A DNA stretch of 51,300 nt from a candidate division FCPU426 bacterium (GTDB taxonomy: Bacteria > Oederibacteriota > JAAXVQ01 > JAUVAV01). The notes under the pieces are model-generated. The model saw only the letters and a list, made by a program, of their open reading frames with translations. It was not told the origin of the DNA and made no database searches. This document shows, in pieces, positions 21,301 through 27,140 of this stretch. The translations under genes and the position numbers were made by a program. Position 1 is the first letter of the stretch, and every line of letters begins with the position of its first letter. Location: NCBI GenBank assembly GCA_030591525.1, contig JAUVAV010000021.1, positions 1-51,300 on the forward strand. The letters run 5' to 3'.

Positions 21301-24116
21301 AAGCCATTTATTACGCGGATCCTATTCAAGAAGGAAGCACGGAGTATAATCTGTCTACCATGGGGACCGGGCGGATAGTCAGACAATCTGTCTTAACCAT
21401 AGAAGACCGGATTCTTGACAGGTCATTTTTTAAAAGTCCGGCTGTTCAAAATGCAATTCGGATGGCCAAGCTCAGGGGATACGCGCATTTTAGCGGGCTC
21501 CTGCAGGAAATGAGCGTTCATGCCTCCAGCCGCCACCTCTATTATATGATCCAACATTTCCAGGAAAAAGGCATTGATAAATTCATGTTTGATATGGCCA
21601 GTGACGGAAGGGATGAGTCGTCGCAGTACGCCATAGAACGCGTCAGACAATTGAAACAGGCTCTGGATTATTTTGGGATTACGGATTATGAAATTAATAT
21701 TCGCGGAAGAGAACAATGCTTTGACCGGGGAAACAACTGGCCTATTACCGAAGGATTTTTGAATGAACTCATGTATGGCAGTAAGTTGAAAATCGATACG
21801 GCTATATTTGAAGCCAAGGTCGAATCACAAAAAATTACTGGTCTGCTTAGAAGCGTAATCCCGAATAACATACTTGAATCTCAATTATTAAAAGGAAGCA
21901 AAGGTATTCAAGCAGCGCCAACGAACCGGCTGGTGGATTTCAAGACCATGGAAGCCGATATACTCAGGAAAGCCGGACCTAATGAACGTTATTTTATTCC
22001 CTTGAATCGTATTTTCAAGCGTTTTCCCGGGCTGCAACTAAAAATGATTTCCATTGGGCCTGTGTTTTTATCTGGGTTTGCGCGTGCGGGCGCAGATGAT
22101 GCGGAATTGGTTAAAAAAATTAGGGCACATACGGACGATATAAAAGAAATACTGGGGCGGATTTTACCGGATAATAGGGGCGATTTGAAATTCACCGAAG
22201 AACTTGAGATAGGTTTGGATGTTTTTCCGAAAGATAGATTTAAAATAGAAACGACGGAAGATCAAATTACTAAAATTCTGATGCCAAAGCACCTCCTCTG
22301 GCTGCTGGTAGATTTAAGCGAAGCGGAAACAACTCCTGAAAAGTCACTGGTGAAAAGCCGTTTGAAAAACCAACTTGCTGTCAATATGATACAGTATTAC
22401 TGGAACCAGTATCAATTAAGTCTTCTGGATAAAAAAGAGTATAAAGGGTGGATATCCTGGGCACAGCAGCTGGAAGACAGGATTCTCAATATTCAATCCT
22501 GGTTTAATTCAGAAATGAAGAACTTAACGGCTGCTCCTATTGTTGTAGATGAGAATGAGAATGCGTTTATGCCTGCGGGGTTGATTGTCAATCTAATGGT
22601 CCGAAAATCATTGGAAAAAATGGATGCGGACCAGCGCCAGGAGTTGAAGCAGAAGCTGGAAATTCTTATCCAGGAGCAGCTCGATTCGGGCTCTGACTTG
22701 AATATTAAAGAAGGATTACTGGCAACCCTGACTACGCTGGCGAATAATGATAATAACTTGCTGAAATTACTTGGTGTTTTCAAACAATCAATCGCAAAAC
22801 TTGAACCAGCGATGCAGGAAATAGAAACAGCCAATATGCTCAGTAGTTTGCTGGGTATCCTAAGCGGTAAGGCTATTGCGGCACTTGGAGAAGAGGACGC
22901 AGCGGCAGAAACGCAATTGTCGCGGACATACACTATGACCGCAATCCCAGAGGCGGCGCGAGAAATTATGCGGGAAGAAGCGCTCCAGGCCTTGGAAGAT
23001 GACCTGGCCTTGGCCTTGTTGCACGCTCTGGATAAATCAAAGAATAAAAATATAACGGATACGATCACCTTGGAGAGTAAACACGGCGCGGTTTTAGAGC
23101 GGAAGATTGGACGGATGAGCGCCAACACCTATCAGAAATCGCTGGCAATGGGAGAGTCCTGGAAGGACGGAAAAATATTCGCGGCGTTGTTGGGATATAA
23201 AAATATCCACCTCGAGTTGAATGGAAAAAAAGTAAGTATAGCCAAGCCCAAGTTGGCTGATTTTAATACTAAAGATGAGAATATTACGAATAAAGAGATT
23301 GATAAAAGTATTCCTGAATATTTGAATTCCGGAGTAATTGAAGGTGTTCGGGTGGCAGTGTTTAACCGCTTGCCGGCAGAGCCGGGATTGGTTGCGGAGG
23401 CAACAAAGTTTGCGCGGTTGCAGGCCAATGTCCTGAATTGGATGTCCAGGCAGAAAATTTTCCCGGGACGTGTGCAAAAGCAATACCAAGCGCGCGCTAA
23501 TCTAAGCGCGTTGGATATAAGTTTGCCGAGTATAATTCTTCAATTGCGGGATAAGCTGCCCGATTATCATTGGGGGATTTTAATAAAATTGGAACAAATG
23601 AATAGCGACAATCCATTGGATTTCATAAATTCATCACATCCCGTGGCTAAAGCTTGGCGGCAATTGGCTAATGCAAATACCCCGAAAAAACGAGCACGGG
23701 CTAGCGCTGTATTTGCCAAGCGCTTGTATAACCTGATGTATCCTGATCAAGTTGGAGATAAAAACGCAGCAGAAATAGAGACGTGGGAGAAGGATCAGCA
23801 GGCGCGTAATCTGCTGATTTTTTCAAGACTGGTAAGAGAATTTTGCGAAGACTGGACGGATTTGGGCACCATTGACACATCCTCTGAGCTATGGAGTAGT
23901 TTTAAGCTATGGAGTAGTTTAAAAACCGATATTGAGAAAATTACCGGTGATCATATTATCGCAGCACCAAAGTCATTAATTACCGAATTGGGCTTTAAAC
24001 ATGTATTAGGCGCTTTGGTGGATGCGATGGAGAAATTGGACATTGTTGTGAATTATCATAAAATCAAGATGTTTTTGAGGAAAAACCTGAGGCAATCCAC
24101 CAAGGTGGCAGCGTAA
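6306..24116 (+). CDS. giant multidomain secreted/membrane protein (5,936 aa) with kinase-like and permuted phosphoglycerate-mutase-like segments
   Basis: One uninterrupted 17.8-kb frame. Residues 1-49 look like a signal peptide (basic RRK, hydrophobic core, cut after TWA). Residues ~75-435 form a domain with HDLHCNFEVQ (H93, H96) and ITGGFHAEKVL (~405), vaguely like EreA/ChaN/TraB proteins. Hydrophobic spans follow at ~613-685. Residues ~866-1225 resemble ROK/hexokinase-type ASKHA kinases (GFDVGGQG, GSGIGVKLV, FAFGGGTTAGKTG). More membrane spans lie at ~1246-1320, ~2150-2180, ~2312-2370, 2653-2710, 3172-3240 and 3832-4245. Winged-helix-like segments recur (~1697, ~1898, ~2982, ~3485, ~3735, ~4260). 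Residues ~4415-5235 resemble iPGM in permuted order. The last 700 residues are unrecognised and mostly helical. The gene stands alone behind its own promoter. Giant genes are reported from Omnitrophota; the function is unknown. Confidence 0.85.
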   Translation: MMFLNNQLNMAPPRLLLISGWHNPRRKIWTKIISMLISITFILPVITWAFDPGSYAISGGQVAFNHNPIKISGKLGKVIQTFQGDERLVVYVHDLHCNFEVQNNIAKMINALAGRHGLKLVNVEAASEAIDVSKLSTFPVDSIKKEVAEYFMKQGKITGAEAYASTGRHSIRLEGIEDETLYQDNRKTVMKFLNYESQGYICDLREMLNELKRDIYNQVLKDFDAPKQSFRQGDIPLLKYCVHLHKSASRIKANTKAYTNFNIYILERNDLFSEAVDSDKLYKEIDTLDQRLRARLYTTPEQEELDVLAHRLDILEKLLNISAAPEELAEYRANPEAFKVKPYIDYITRHDEREEFSLSSEVYALNRYLEDVKAFYQVADIRSLAFVDNTLAQMDKHNTKISMLITGGFHAEKVLAELKRRGVSYLSVKPRLKHQDIVNPYFSLLRNQRTPLEKLLAQNQNILGIETAFRTGTQALSKPKQLFCTALDIMPKMGVLAAGIKKGITSKTALAKYFNTIIKPWTNNDASQMPAFDLAATKIDPESSVNSVEFTNGPIAVFSPRAIAAEYINRVQLQISGMYANLMTKGVSATELSQLVNSGSKEPKFGFLKNYRVMIPAGLAMAAGFIVLAAGGTTISAGLVVILGLGLGLGLMVFLQSAKSNRAVSFTAFGLFAIGLLFTATGSGVEEKLGEENVSASKTIQAALGLFVEAERKDVGYIQAEKAMIKALEFSGKNVVTVRLTSKNGRFVELNIPDPKIINNAKITQAVYRRYIAMIYAQAVALGNGPSNQLYVEVFDNKNKERAEIEEALTSVIQEYFNEIGFPLLSKANAGEPVEVLKKPADFKAEGEEGLLGDLPEAGPGTSESLITLGFDVGGQGMEMKVLKDGKDITDELFPESSNEGELRKNDDSLRYRYTFPHLTDGGDGMEFKTRLVSFVKEVKDAVEQKSGKVDGVFINSAGTPDYANNEMTSLGEISRGFNDKNMAAELKHASGFIGELKTLLGDKTEFGYGNDMIGWALSLAKKAGFSNGVALIFGSGIGVKLVQKGQPVQGLDECAHLRCIISEKVKSFSNHSPPGSFEDWGGSIRGIMRIARESGLVRKLEELGVKGEIEVKHIGLAAAGINPVDGKPPLAEDDEIRKLAMEVWEKVEQYEAQHIILLHRLSGETKFAFGGGTTAGKTGEIRQGLLQTYVNQYCQERGIKQTLEIALVKDANAAEGAALKALQIVRASKKEDGIGANLSAETAPSHMIAILIGFFLAALGLAGIVLPSTLEPLEALGLVFAGLIGSVVTFRSVIIGKLKQKFQALKGIGGIAAVILTLCALLEGTGVRSERLGYLISGKELLERRAELEKEFGIIFPFAPEKNLNLFQMKMDSLTTKIKILLENQLPLEPVFLLSNSYFLEPAAPRVKEEIERRKKNNLMILKAKLMPINSFMLNLPTQTLRELSNSLAKVHSHIRETNKKNLRNFITLRRQYNLALNLYPELFPEEKEIRKWMEEKKKQNNQKLQEIDLDFLEAKEKDAVLNYLSEFAPAMLEKTIGYLSQIINPHDVATSHGGLLLNDIKRYVRNLIQEQPEGAPIMLLDLMAQEITMQSKYPANISDLTAAIAEAITEPEIDVVKYIEDKYPYLQNQGILVKSGDGVEAGEYLQALFGLTQDLKEKITKNQKYLDAIFSSVVAQVRKEMEVAENQRIERIELVAKQMLFSGEVVSAEGFAGQMKKKYKVFRDFKSMNIASDILKLKQQKIINPNEVGEALGRLQNQHKLSTKTSSAGVTYYFLPVRVFEKQSALWRSGQKKFKQAGEPTAELIKAHEKILKAYFKAVGDIKTSSKLNQGERKKYLKIAAKEMKDQMSGSKSKQITPKFMRKLKGFSALVINAHYSLEDVDNLLRFADVHQAVRVREYIYFLLLRSKSARTAKDIAEESGWDLEVVQKSLNYLVSNEARDTALGGVGKSMVLGQERYQFNWPQSRLVLNLLDEPHKYHLSQLNKDFEQLQIELSRISEMQYYLEDDINKAFLKATEKIMLFASSLEDLVSFYGGRQKETVGRISRGEISLKELLSGELEGQEGVEVFKEFLKYLIAHPDYVLVREIMAARSDNKNILADIDNLAKTEIPFTGVIEALKGSINNIFRMIFKAKKAEVISTANQPLNYFGTLANLLAATVMLGMVFSGAPILLGFILPYFAVACAKVIMVYRLGNKLSADERGLFKPIAGYDPVTGLVKDARGSVSMRAHWLVRAHDQYAHRWAQRISDPIMRLTGFQSVEDYAWQARDNKKSFGYYLWNVFVCEILAHGLDFVAVPLTRAQAFLLSPRQGALFRLITQSIILSSLTGLAVIITALGVFGIISLSLAIPASVLLLILITPFWIYSLKYRQFSEQMIEPLPIEITEGQAMEMWQNMDDNYNFSFVFKTEVLQQIFSQAPGLLKEKIIVLDQYSLLKRNPYNPLWHANYLPALLLLPLSVIKLAAPKIDKIESEIVEDERDNKQLRLAKNVSVIIDKTTAEFARQQENMLKELGIELQLKDKYQDVFIQPWNTRMEKINYLLDNGIYPHPEILRYEMRVIEWAGDTLLLRQKQAERPDGEDIADREYEAIMRDFAGRIAQFEEIKMLSSSGEKPLALTSNLKIDVPEESEAEGELSAEETAAAIEQKSGLEVRVLRSIVFSPWNMAVFKALSTPVILMHLMILPLVPMILSISGIITLSLPLLLSLVGIGVITVAPLVYFLLKYREVLTEEEELPPAVISDALADKIRVSLEKEFKMEFPFPKDEFREVFGQDINLLRKKIKYLQKHDLLMSGRTFGYLLGFPFALIKKVVPEIQGVIAIEYIADNVTKVMRGDRKIELTDAREKRLEVKTFGLLVKRWGEFIQARPEFFEKILGISLEYEDPIEDLCRVNLGKVHHEVFTQPADIVAKKINILIKSQLSFEPEFKAVELLDFELDTLEKAFGIWDGESFKGSDAKKVEQFKNVCEISESNSGSLKSEEALKLLRPGVALNAEQVAAKLDIRPRRAQMVLNDLAQKTKAGEAGYYVETRLDKQGKIVYYVFGAEVKNIFQQLDEKLREKNPGKKHIAGLTKNFIFAAEEMISSIANNELSRNSVNEFRQRYKNELWMDIEILRKNLEKNNQLKKALGDGIDKLEAIQNFIEGFNRGADAEPVLGDKPAVSGTGSEISRLKKKVLRAIVFSPWVNAVFRALSTPVNLTVLIMLPILPLFFAFLGIISLSLPMLVAAVGIAIITVAPLVYFLLKYRDLFSEELAIYEIEPAEITDAMAGQVRKELEEEFKIKFPFEKEHSQDVFGQERDILRKKIKLLIKLEKNIGVYKADWPSVFMEKPLLIESLKVLEIAVDMIEEKYSSNAKLSNYSSVGKRMIYEEALTRARGQFAANQKKILKELGIELLYMPKEVQRAEKYLDVLLQPWPLLIKKIEILKQHAIEPYHYLLSYDPEILERAAPDIAQRAMQVALAEGKGSSPVWVGMRGEKELKIANEIERRVLDLLESGKALTVRQIAEALDISQAGTQRTLNWLIQETRPGLTHYLETKIASNKNVIYYVYGADVLTISAQLLGKIEAINQKLSQREKVDEKLKRQAVNLLEDYLQAADGLLLATLNNQVVSSWERWDWVVWRAIGYNLSKLKENQKTAWWEAAFKPYGGWVEYLDLIVKSMDEGKTTPERKQNWKKIRILFAHEILPHAGLLKYDLDVIEWKIKEIKNLQATAGSVGEEVTDEQYAGIFKPVVRMLLVLPKIRKEMKIRKKLKIRPLNAEQLAAQLSLQHDLVQSALNYLVAQKQVEKNSQGAYSLSEAELEAEPDYAAMSDVAVKSRMVKEKEYLLEPSPNNIYYKIAWTASALSFLNYIIITGINELKHLANYNVPEMAPWIDMTLWATASYLALAFIMLVSTIGYEKGKVSIVLTGSALFVGYLAWAFTFSITFVTGGLVILGFLAMLAPFYQRPEKIINAGDDYLKAGQKSFAIAMLSFVVAVLSVLVKAFIISWLGLFVAVYFLFFMAVMLSKNRAVLSALAGKGEGHKLIALLEKYQDLSLSNEAISDTISQVATDHTIAVDKPIVGQMPVFEQYMELAKLRMQRTLIKLRLPGFLAKAIAFAWEPAGGLIYFLYYELGKALKRNPLLITVMKGIGFGLAAAGILSDVLSGSRVPLSGGLFIAGIIWIATAYFLDNSLFPIRQFSKLNKAYVNGLITYKALAKALRHWDKSTNSLIVVTVIVVSVITLALYFVPLTILAAVMLAWVLMIRADSRVNKQKIASAYKELIREAVYQACAQQPLRISDMVSLVGVSEDELFEAVDYWKKNAAMLQKDENKMKPGKGLREDMQIDKQVFYTAWQRSEADLAQEISRLSSDTDMQQELEAHAKEHSLFPAEIKRENPGLFEKLKSNQFPIVSPKDGVTYIWNRHQIEGVMQNYYDSGKNDEEMPAIITIDENGMPIKRLMEPNQGVFSRAIEELRANRIFNALELPFIYFRLKLAGLPGNMLYMMNYRKDRMRQIAQARYGKDFEGFPVSEEERKAFAFMGMSKYIEEMPKDRAAMEDVQVRNGLAETVIKAGLKVYWYFDSEKGKFISIMRGNIEKPFEGEDLTKGNIPMPFIRIKEESGGNKWIQLPNSQFWLNPDLSMRVLAWLISKQAKQEGGNIHITNLPGADLVTHVAAKKLDIEGDIWTAGTNEYSTELDFDKTMQTLKENDPSFKPLLEGYEKEGGVAVFRLEPDMKEALGLGDTGKLLLALDFSDKTTFALEMTSQPGNGRDALYATHTTLDKSLGEVLAAAKENKGVAVIHGDHGSSDDVSTPGHTKNKVIFTVVDYRSGEEKLVSLEVPENHVVAQADIAPTILKFLGIAQPEDMTGKNLAGEKEKGDLNTPVFWVVLDGYAQGPGDENDVTTEAREIGLAPLLKRLFDNPASIPMQASGGYAGLRGIGFQKLEEDGYELLNREEMLKKIKHDMSLDKSAQVEQKIDLINYDRDSKGTLNLIEAEYELRNNPFLNDKYFAIMRTHTDGPIKAIYYADPIQEGSTEYNLSTMGTGRIVRQSVLTIEDRILDRSFFKSPAVQNAIRMAKLRGYAHFSGLLQEMSVHASSRHLYYMIQHFQEKGIDKFMFDMASDGRDESSQYAIERVRQLKQALDYFGITDYEINIRGREQCFDRGNNWPITEGFLNELMYGSKLKIDTAIFEAKVESQKITGLLRSVIPNNILESQLLKGSKGIQAAPTNRLVDFKTMEADILRKAGPNERYFIPLNRIFKRFPGLQLKMISIGPVFLSGFARAGADDAELVKKIRAHTDDIKEILGRILPDNRGDLKFTEELEIGLDVFPKDRFKIETTEDQITKILMPKHLLWLLVDLSEAETTPEKSLVKSRLKNQLAVNMIQYYWNQYQLSLLDKKEYKGWISWAQQLEDRILNIQSWFNSEMKNLTAAPIVVDENENAFMPAGLIVNLMVRKSLEKMDADQRQELKQKLEILIQEQLDSGSDLNIKEGLLATLTTLANNDNNLLKLLGVFKQSIAKLEPAMQEIETANMLSSLLGILSGKAIAALGEEDAAAETQLSRTYTMTAIPEAAREIMREEALQALEDDLALALLHALDKSKNKNITDTITLESKHGAVLERKIGRMSANTYQKSLAMGESWKDGKIFAALLGYKNIHLELNGKKVSIAKPKLADFNTKDENITNKEIDKSIPEYLNSGVIEGVRVAVFNRLPAEPGLVAEATKFARLQANVLNWMSRQKIFPGRVQKQYQARANLSALDISLPSIILQLRDKLPDYHWGILIKLEQMNSDNPLDFINSSHPVAKAWRQLANANTPKKRARASAVFAKRLYNLMYPDQVGDKNAAEIETWEKDQQARNLLIFSRLVREFCEDWTDLGTIDTSSELWSSFKLWSSLKTDIEKITGDHIIAAPKSLITELGFKHVLGALVDAMEKLDIVVNYHKIKMFLRKNLRQSTKVAA
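14262..17000 (+). repeat. two tandem intragenic modules in the giant gene
   Basis: Two consecutive modules, starting near 14262 and 15819 (period about 1,557 bp), encode the same order. First comes a membrane block (VLRSIVFSPWNMAVFKALST versus VLRAIVFSPWVNAVFRALST), then a charged helical region (EFKMEFPF versus EFKIKFPF) and a winged-helix segment ending in YYVFGAEV or YYVYGADV. The stretch coding for ITVAPLVYFLLKYR is nearly identical in DNA (14435 onward and 15992 onward). A more diverged module precedes them (from about 13240). Confidence 0.8.
19560..22010 (+). other. permuted iPGM-like region of the giant protein (residues ~4415-5235)
   Basis: The C-terminal half of a cofactor-independent phosphoglycerate mutase comes first. 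It has MNYRKDRMRQI (~4483), DLVTH (D4645/H4649), HGDHGS (D4780/H4781), PGHT (H4792) and APTILKFLGIAQPEDMTG. The N-terminal half follows: VVLDGY (D4867), GSTEYN with T5012 at the nucleophile position, and MGTGRIV. The substrate-binding insertion domain comes last: HFSGLLQEMSVH, DGRDESSQY (~5100) and DRGNNWPITEG (~5140). All metal-ligand positions I can align are kept, while the usual serine is threonine. Confidence 0.7.
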
Positions 24117-24150
24117 GGCTGGCGCCTGCTATGATTTTACCCTGCAACGC

Positions 24151-24305
24151 CGAAGGCCCCGGGCATGCCCCTGCACCAATTCATGCAGGACAGGCCGGGG
24201 ATGAAGGCGTCAAAAGGCGTTGCAGGATGTCGCCTGCCAAATGGGCGTGCGATGCGAGGTTGTTTAGTGGTGCCCCGGGCTTCGCCCGGGGGGCTCCACC
24301 GGAGC
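24151..24305. repeat. composite hairpin element, copy A
   Basis: An outer CCCCGG...CCGGGG pair (24157-24162 with 24195-24200) encloses CCTGCA...TGCAGG. It is followed by ATGAAGGCG, a GGCGTTGC...GTCGCC section, and a second hairpin CCCCGGGC-TTC-GCCCGGGG (24273-24291) leading into GGCTCCA. The same order occurs at 40451-40555. The 3' end of ymdB lies inside it and takes its stop codon from it. It might be a relic of IS200/IS605-type ends, but no transposase remains are seen. Confidence 0.55.
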
Positions 24306-25088
24306 CTGGATTCGCCGGATGGAGAGGGCTTTTCCCGTAGCCGGATCAGCCTCGATCAGGACGGCGTTTAACCATAAGTTGCCTTTGGCCGGCGTGAAAC
24401 GGCAGGGAGTCTGATAAAGAAAGCGGTGCAAGGCCTCTTCTTTTTTTATTCCGATGACGGAATCACGGCTTCCGGTCATGCCCGCGTCGGTTATATAAGC
24501 AGTTCCTTTAGGGAGGATTTCTTCATCCGCGGTTTGAATGTGAGTATGTGTGCCGATAACAGCAGTGGCCAGGCCGTCAAGATACCAACCCAAGGCCCTT
24601 TTTTCAGAAGTGGCTTCAGCATGGAAATCCACCAGGATAATGGAAGTTTCCCGGCGCATCTGTTCAAGGATTTGGCGGCCCAGCGTAAAGGGATCACACA
24701 GGCTGCGCATGAAAATTCTGCCCTCCAGGTTGAGTATGCCGATTTTAGGGCCGCCTACCATGGTTTCGTAAATCCCCCATCCATGTCCAGGCACACCTTC
24801 GGGATAATTGGCCGGCCGCAGCAGACGAGAGTCTTTGTCCAATATACTGAAAACCTCTTTTTTATCCCAGATATGGTTTCCGGAACTGAACACATCCACG
24901 CCCAGACTGAAAAGTTCCTGGGCTACATTGGGCGTCAGGCCGAATCCGCCGGCCGCGTTTTCAATATTTGCCAAGGTCAAATCGGGGCTAAATTCCGTCT
25001 TGAGACGGGGAAGCAACTGGGCTACGGTTTGCCGGCCCGGTTCTCCGAAAATATCACCAATAAAAAGCAGTTTTACGGATAAACTCAT
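24264..25088 (-). CDS. ymdB: YmdB-family metallophosphoesterase
   Basis: A 274-residue calcineurin-like phosphoesterase of the YmdB family (TIGR00282-type), known as a 2',3'-cyclic-AMP phosphodiesterase in Bacillus. The dimetal ligands are visible: [43 protein letters not shown] and [10 protein letters not shown]. Its ATG overlaps the stop of rny (ATGA), so it is translationally coupled. The last dozen codons (from about [12 protein letters not shown]) are read from a hairpin repeat, so the native C-terminus may have been replaced. The function in this organism is inferred from the family and the rny context. Confidence 0.93.
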   Translation of the reverse strand: MSLSVKLLFIGDIFGEPGRQTVAQLLPRLKTEFSPDLTLANIENAAGGFGLTPNVAQELFSLGVDVFSSGNHIWDKKEVFSILDKDSRLLRPANYPEGVPGHGWGIYETMVGGPKIGILNLEGRIFMRSLCDPFTLGRQILEQMRRETSIILVDFHAEATSEKRALGWYLDGLATAVIGTHTHIQTADEEILPKGTAYITDAGMTGSRDSVIGIKKEEALHRFLYQTPCRFTPAKGNLWLNAVLIEADPATGKALSIRRIQAPVEPPGRSPGHH

Positions 25089-26641
25089 TTGGCGAATTCC
25101 ACCGCCCGGGTTTCACGGATAACCGTGACTTTAATCAGGCCGGGATATTCAAGTTCCTCCTCGATTTTTTTCGCAATATCCTTGGCCAGGAGGACGGTCG
25201 CGCGGTCTTCAACCTCGTTTTCTTTCACGATAATCCGCAATTCACGTCCGGCTTGAATGGCGTAGGCTTTGGAAACACCATTAAAGGACATGGAAATAGC
25301 TTCGAGTTTTTCAAGCCGCTTGATATAAGTTTCCACATTTTCACGACGGGCTCCCGGCCGGGAGGCCGAGATGGCGTCTGCCGCCTGGACCAGCACGGCT
25401 TCCAGACTCTGGAACTCGATTTCACCATGGTGGGCTGCGATACAGTGGACGATCGATGCCGGCTCGTTGTATTTAGCGGCCAGGTTGGCCCCGATTTGGG
25501 CGTGCGCTCCTTCAATTTCGCGGTCTACGGCTTTTCCTATATCGTGGAGTAAACCGGCCCGATTGGCAAGCTTCGCGTCGGCGTTCAACTCCGTAGCCAT
25601 AATGCCGGCCAGGTGTGCGACTTCCAGTGAGTGTTGCAGGACATTTTGACCATAACTGGTGCGAAAACGCAGCCGTCCCAGCAGTTTGATGATCTCCGGA
25701 TGCAGTCCCGTTACTCCGGTTTCGAGCAGGGCCTGTTCACCGGCTTCCTTTATCATCTTTTCCACCTCGAGTTTGGTTTTGGCCACTATTTCTTCGATGC
25801 GGGCGGGATGAATGCGTCCATCCCCCAAAAGTTTTTCCAGAGCCAGGCGCGCGACTTCACGCCGAACCATGTCAAAGCTGGATATAATAACCGCTTCCGG
25901 TGTGTCATCCACAATCAGGTCTACTCCTGCGGCGGTTTCCAGAGCTCGGATATTCCTTCCTTCCCGGCCGATAATCCTTCCCTTCATTTCGTCGTTGGGC
26001 AGCTGAACCACGGAAATAGTACACTCGGCAGTATATTCAGAAGCTCCTCGCTGAATCGCCATAGTGATAATCCGCTGGGCTTTTCTATCAGCAGTCTCTT
26101 TGGCATCATCTTCAATTTGACTGATAAGTCGGGACGCGTCGCGGCGGGCTTCGCTGCTCATGGTTTCAATCAGGAGCTTTTTAGCGGCCTCGGCCGTCAG
26201 GTTGGAAATCTCTTCCAACCGCGATTTTTGTTCCTTGATAACATTTTGCAACTCGGATTGTTTTTGTTGGACCTGATTTTGAAGTTTATTAAGCTCTTTT
26301 TCCCGGCCCTGGAAATCGCGCTCGCGGTTGTCTAAAGTGTCCATGCGGCGCTCCATGATTTCTTCTTTTTGGTGCAGACGATTTTCTAGAGTCTGGAGTT
26401 CCCGGCGGCGGTTGCGGGTTTGTTCTTCAAAGTTATTCCGGTCTTTGTAAAGTTTATCCTTGGACTCCAACAGGAGTTCGCGGCGTTTATTTTCAAGCTC
26501 TTTTTTGGCCGCATTCAGGAGTTCATGGGCCTGGGATTCGGCGGAGCGGATCTTCTTTTCTGCCGTGGATTTACGTAGAATATAACCAAGCATAGAACCG
26601 ACAACTAAAATTACGCATGCAAGAATAAAATACCAGAACAT
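25085..26641 (-). CDS. rny: ribonuclease Y
   Basis: RNase Y, a membrane-anchored endoribonuclease that starts mRNA decay. From ATG at 26641 it has 518 residues: an N-terminal transmembrane helix ([20 protein letters not shown]), a long coiled coil (~25-190), a KH domain ([17 protein letters not shown]) and an HD domain with [15 protein letters not shown] and HHGEIEFQS. The frame is open 11 codons further to a GTG, but the internal ATG places the membrane helix at the N-terminus and follows AAGGGGG, so I prefer it. It forms an operon with ymdB and is preceded by a consensus promoter and a long structured leader. Confidence 0.95.
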   Translation of the reverse strand: MFWYFILACVILVVGSMLGYILRKSTAEKKIRSAESQAHELLNAAKKELENKRRELLLESKDKLYKDRNNFEEQTRNRRRELQTLENRLHQKEEIMERRMDTLDNRERDFQGREKELNKLQNQVQQKQSELQNVIKEQKSRLEEISNLTAEAAKKLLIETMSSEARRDASRLISQIEDDAKETADRKAQRIITMAIQRGASEYTAECTISVVQLPNDEMKGRIIGREGRNIRALETAAGVDLIVDDTPEAVIISSFDMVRREVARLALEKLLGDGRIHPARIEEIVAKTKLEVEKMIKEAGEQALLETGVTGLHPEIIKLLGRLRFRTSYGQNVLQHSLEVAHLAGIMATELNADAKLANRAGLLHDIGKAVDREIEGAHAQIGANLAAKYNEPASIVHCIAAHHGEIEFQSLEAVLVQAADAISASRPGARRENVETYIKRLEKLEAISMSFNGVSKAYAIQAGRELRIIVKENEVEDRATVLLAKDIAKKIEEELEYPGLIKVTVIRETRAVEFAK

Positions 26642-26701
26642 AATAATAAGCCCCCTTATGCGGGACGGGCACACGGATAGAAGAAGGGGAAGGAAGTTAG
26701 A

Positions 26702-26825
26702 ACGGGTAAAAAGTTCTCAAGAGTACGCTAGGTAGCATTCTCTTGTCGGCTTTTTTTAAAATCCAATTAGGATATATGTTCCTCTAAGGAAATGAGGTAT
26801 TTTATAAATTAAGAGCCTTACCCGT
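26702..26825 (-). ncRNA. structured 124-nt leader element upstream of rny
   Basis: An 8-bp closing stem, ACGGGTAA (26702-26709) with TTACCCGT (26818-26825), encloses three hairpins. These are CAAGAG...CTCTTG with further pairing (26719-26745), ATCC-AATTA-GGAT (26761-26773) and CCTC...GAGG (26781-26797). The layout suggests a multibranch junction in the rny 5' UTR (transcript start near 26919). A T-rich run follows one hairpin on the plus strand, so a minus-strand reading is not certain. I recognise no known riboswitch. It may regulate rny, for example as an autoregulatory cleavage site. Confidence 0.5.
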
Positions 26826-26925
26826 ATATTTTGATTCATCCTGCAAGCGTCGCACAGGCAACTTGCTTCCGTAGATTTCCGTCACGCTTATATTAATATC
26901 GGCCTCAAATAGACCGGTTGAAAGA

Positions 26926-26954
26926 ATTATATTCTTAAACTTTAAGTGTGTCAA
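26926..26954 (-). promoter_or_regulatory. consensus sigma-70 promoter for rny-ymdB
   Basis: On the minus strand the -35 box TTGACA (26954-26949) and the -10 box TATAAT (26931-26926) are separated by exactly 17 bp, a full-consensus promoter. It lies 5 nt after the T-run that ends the 6S RNA. The resulting leader before rny is about 280 nt and includes a GCAAG...CTTGC hairpin and the structured element at 26702-26825. Confidence 0.88.
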
Positions 26955-26959
26955 GAGTC

Positions 26960-27140
26960 AAAAAATACCCGCGATGCCGTGTGAAGGGACCGTAGCTGAA
27001 CCTTTATGTTCAGGTGGGCACCGAAGGGCCGGGTTTGGCTTCCCCATCGCAGTGAGGCTTGCACTAACCGGCTGGACACGGTTCCCTATAAACTAATGTT
27101 GGTTCGAGATTGGTTCCTTCAGCACCAACATCGCAGGCAT
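26960..27140 (-). ncRNA. ssrS: 6S RNA
   Basis: A ~180-nt RNA on the minus strand. Its ends pair (CCTGCGATG at about 27137-27129 with CATCGCGGG at about 26976-26968), and a T-run follows the closing stem. The 3' half matches the 6S pattern: a CACCTGAAC...GGTTCAG hairpin, then a GCTACGGTCCC segment and GGCATCGCGGG, parallel to E. coli CACCTTGAAC...GGTTCAAGGGTTACAG...GGCATCTCGG. 6S RNA mimics an open promoter and sequesters sigma-70 polymerase. Location upstream of rny-ymdB is a known 6S context. A possible promoter (TTGAAA, 17 bp, TATTTT) lies upstream in AT-rich DNA. Exact ends are approximate. Confidence 0.8.

Noticed and set aside
24426-25082. 218-codon plus-strand frame opposite ymdB
   Set aside because: Antisense shadow of a well-supported conserved gene.
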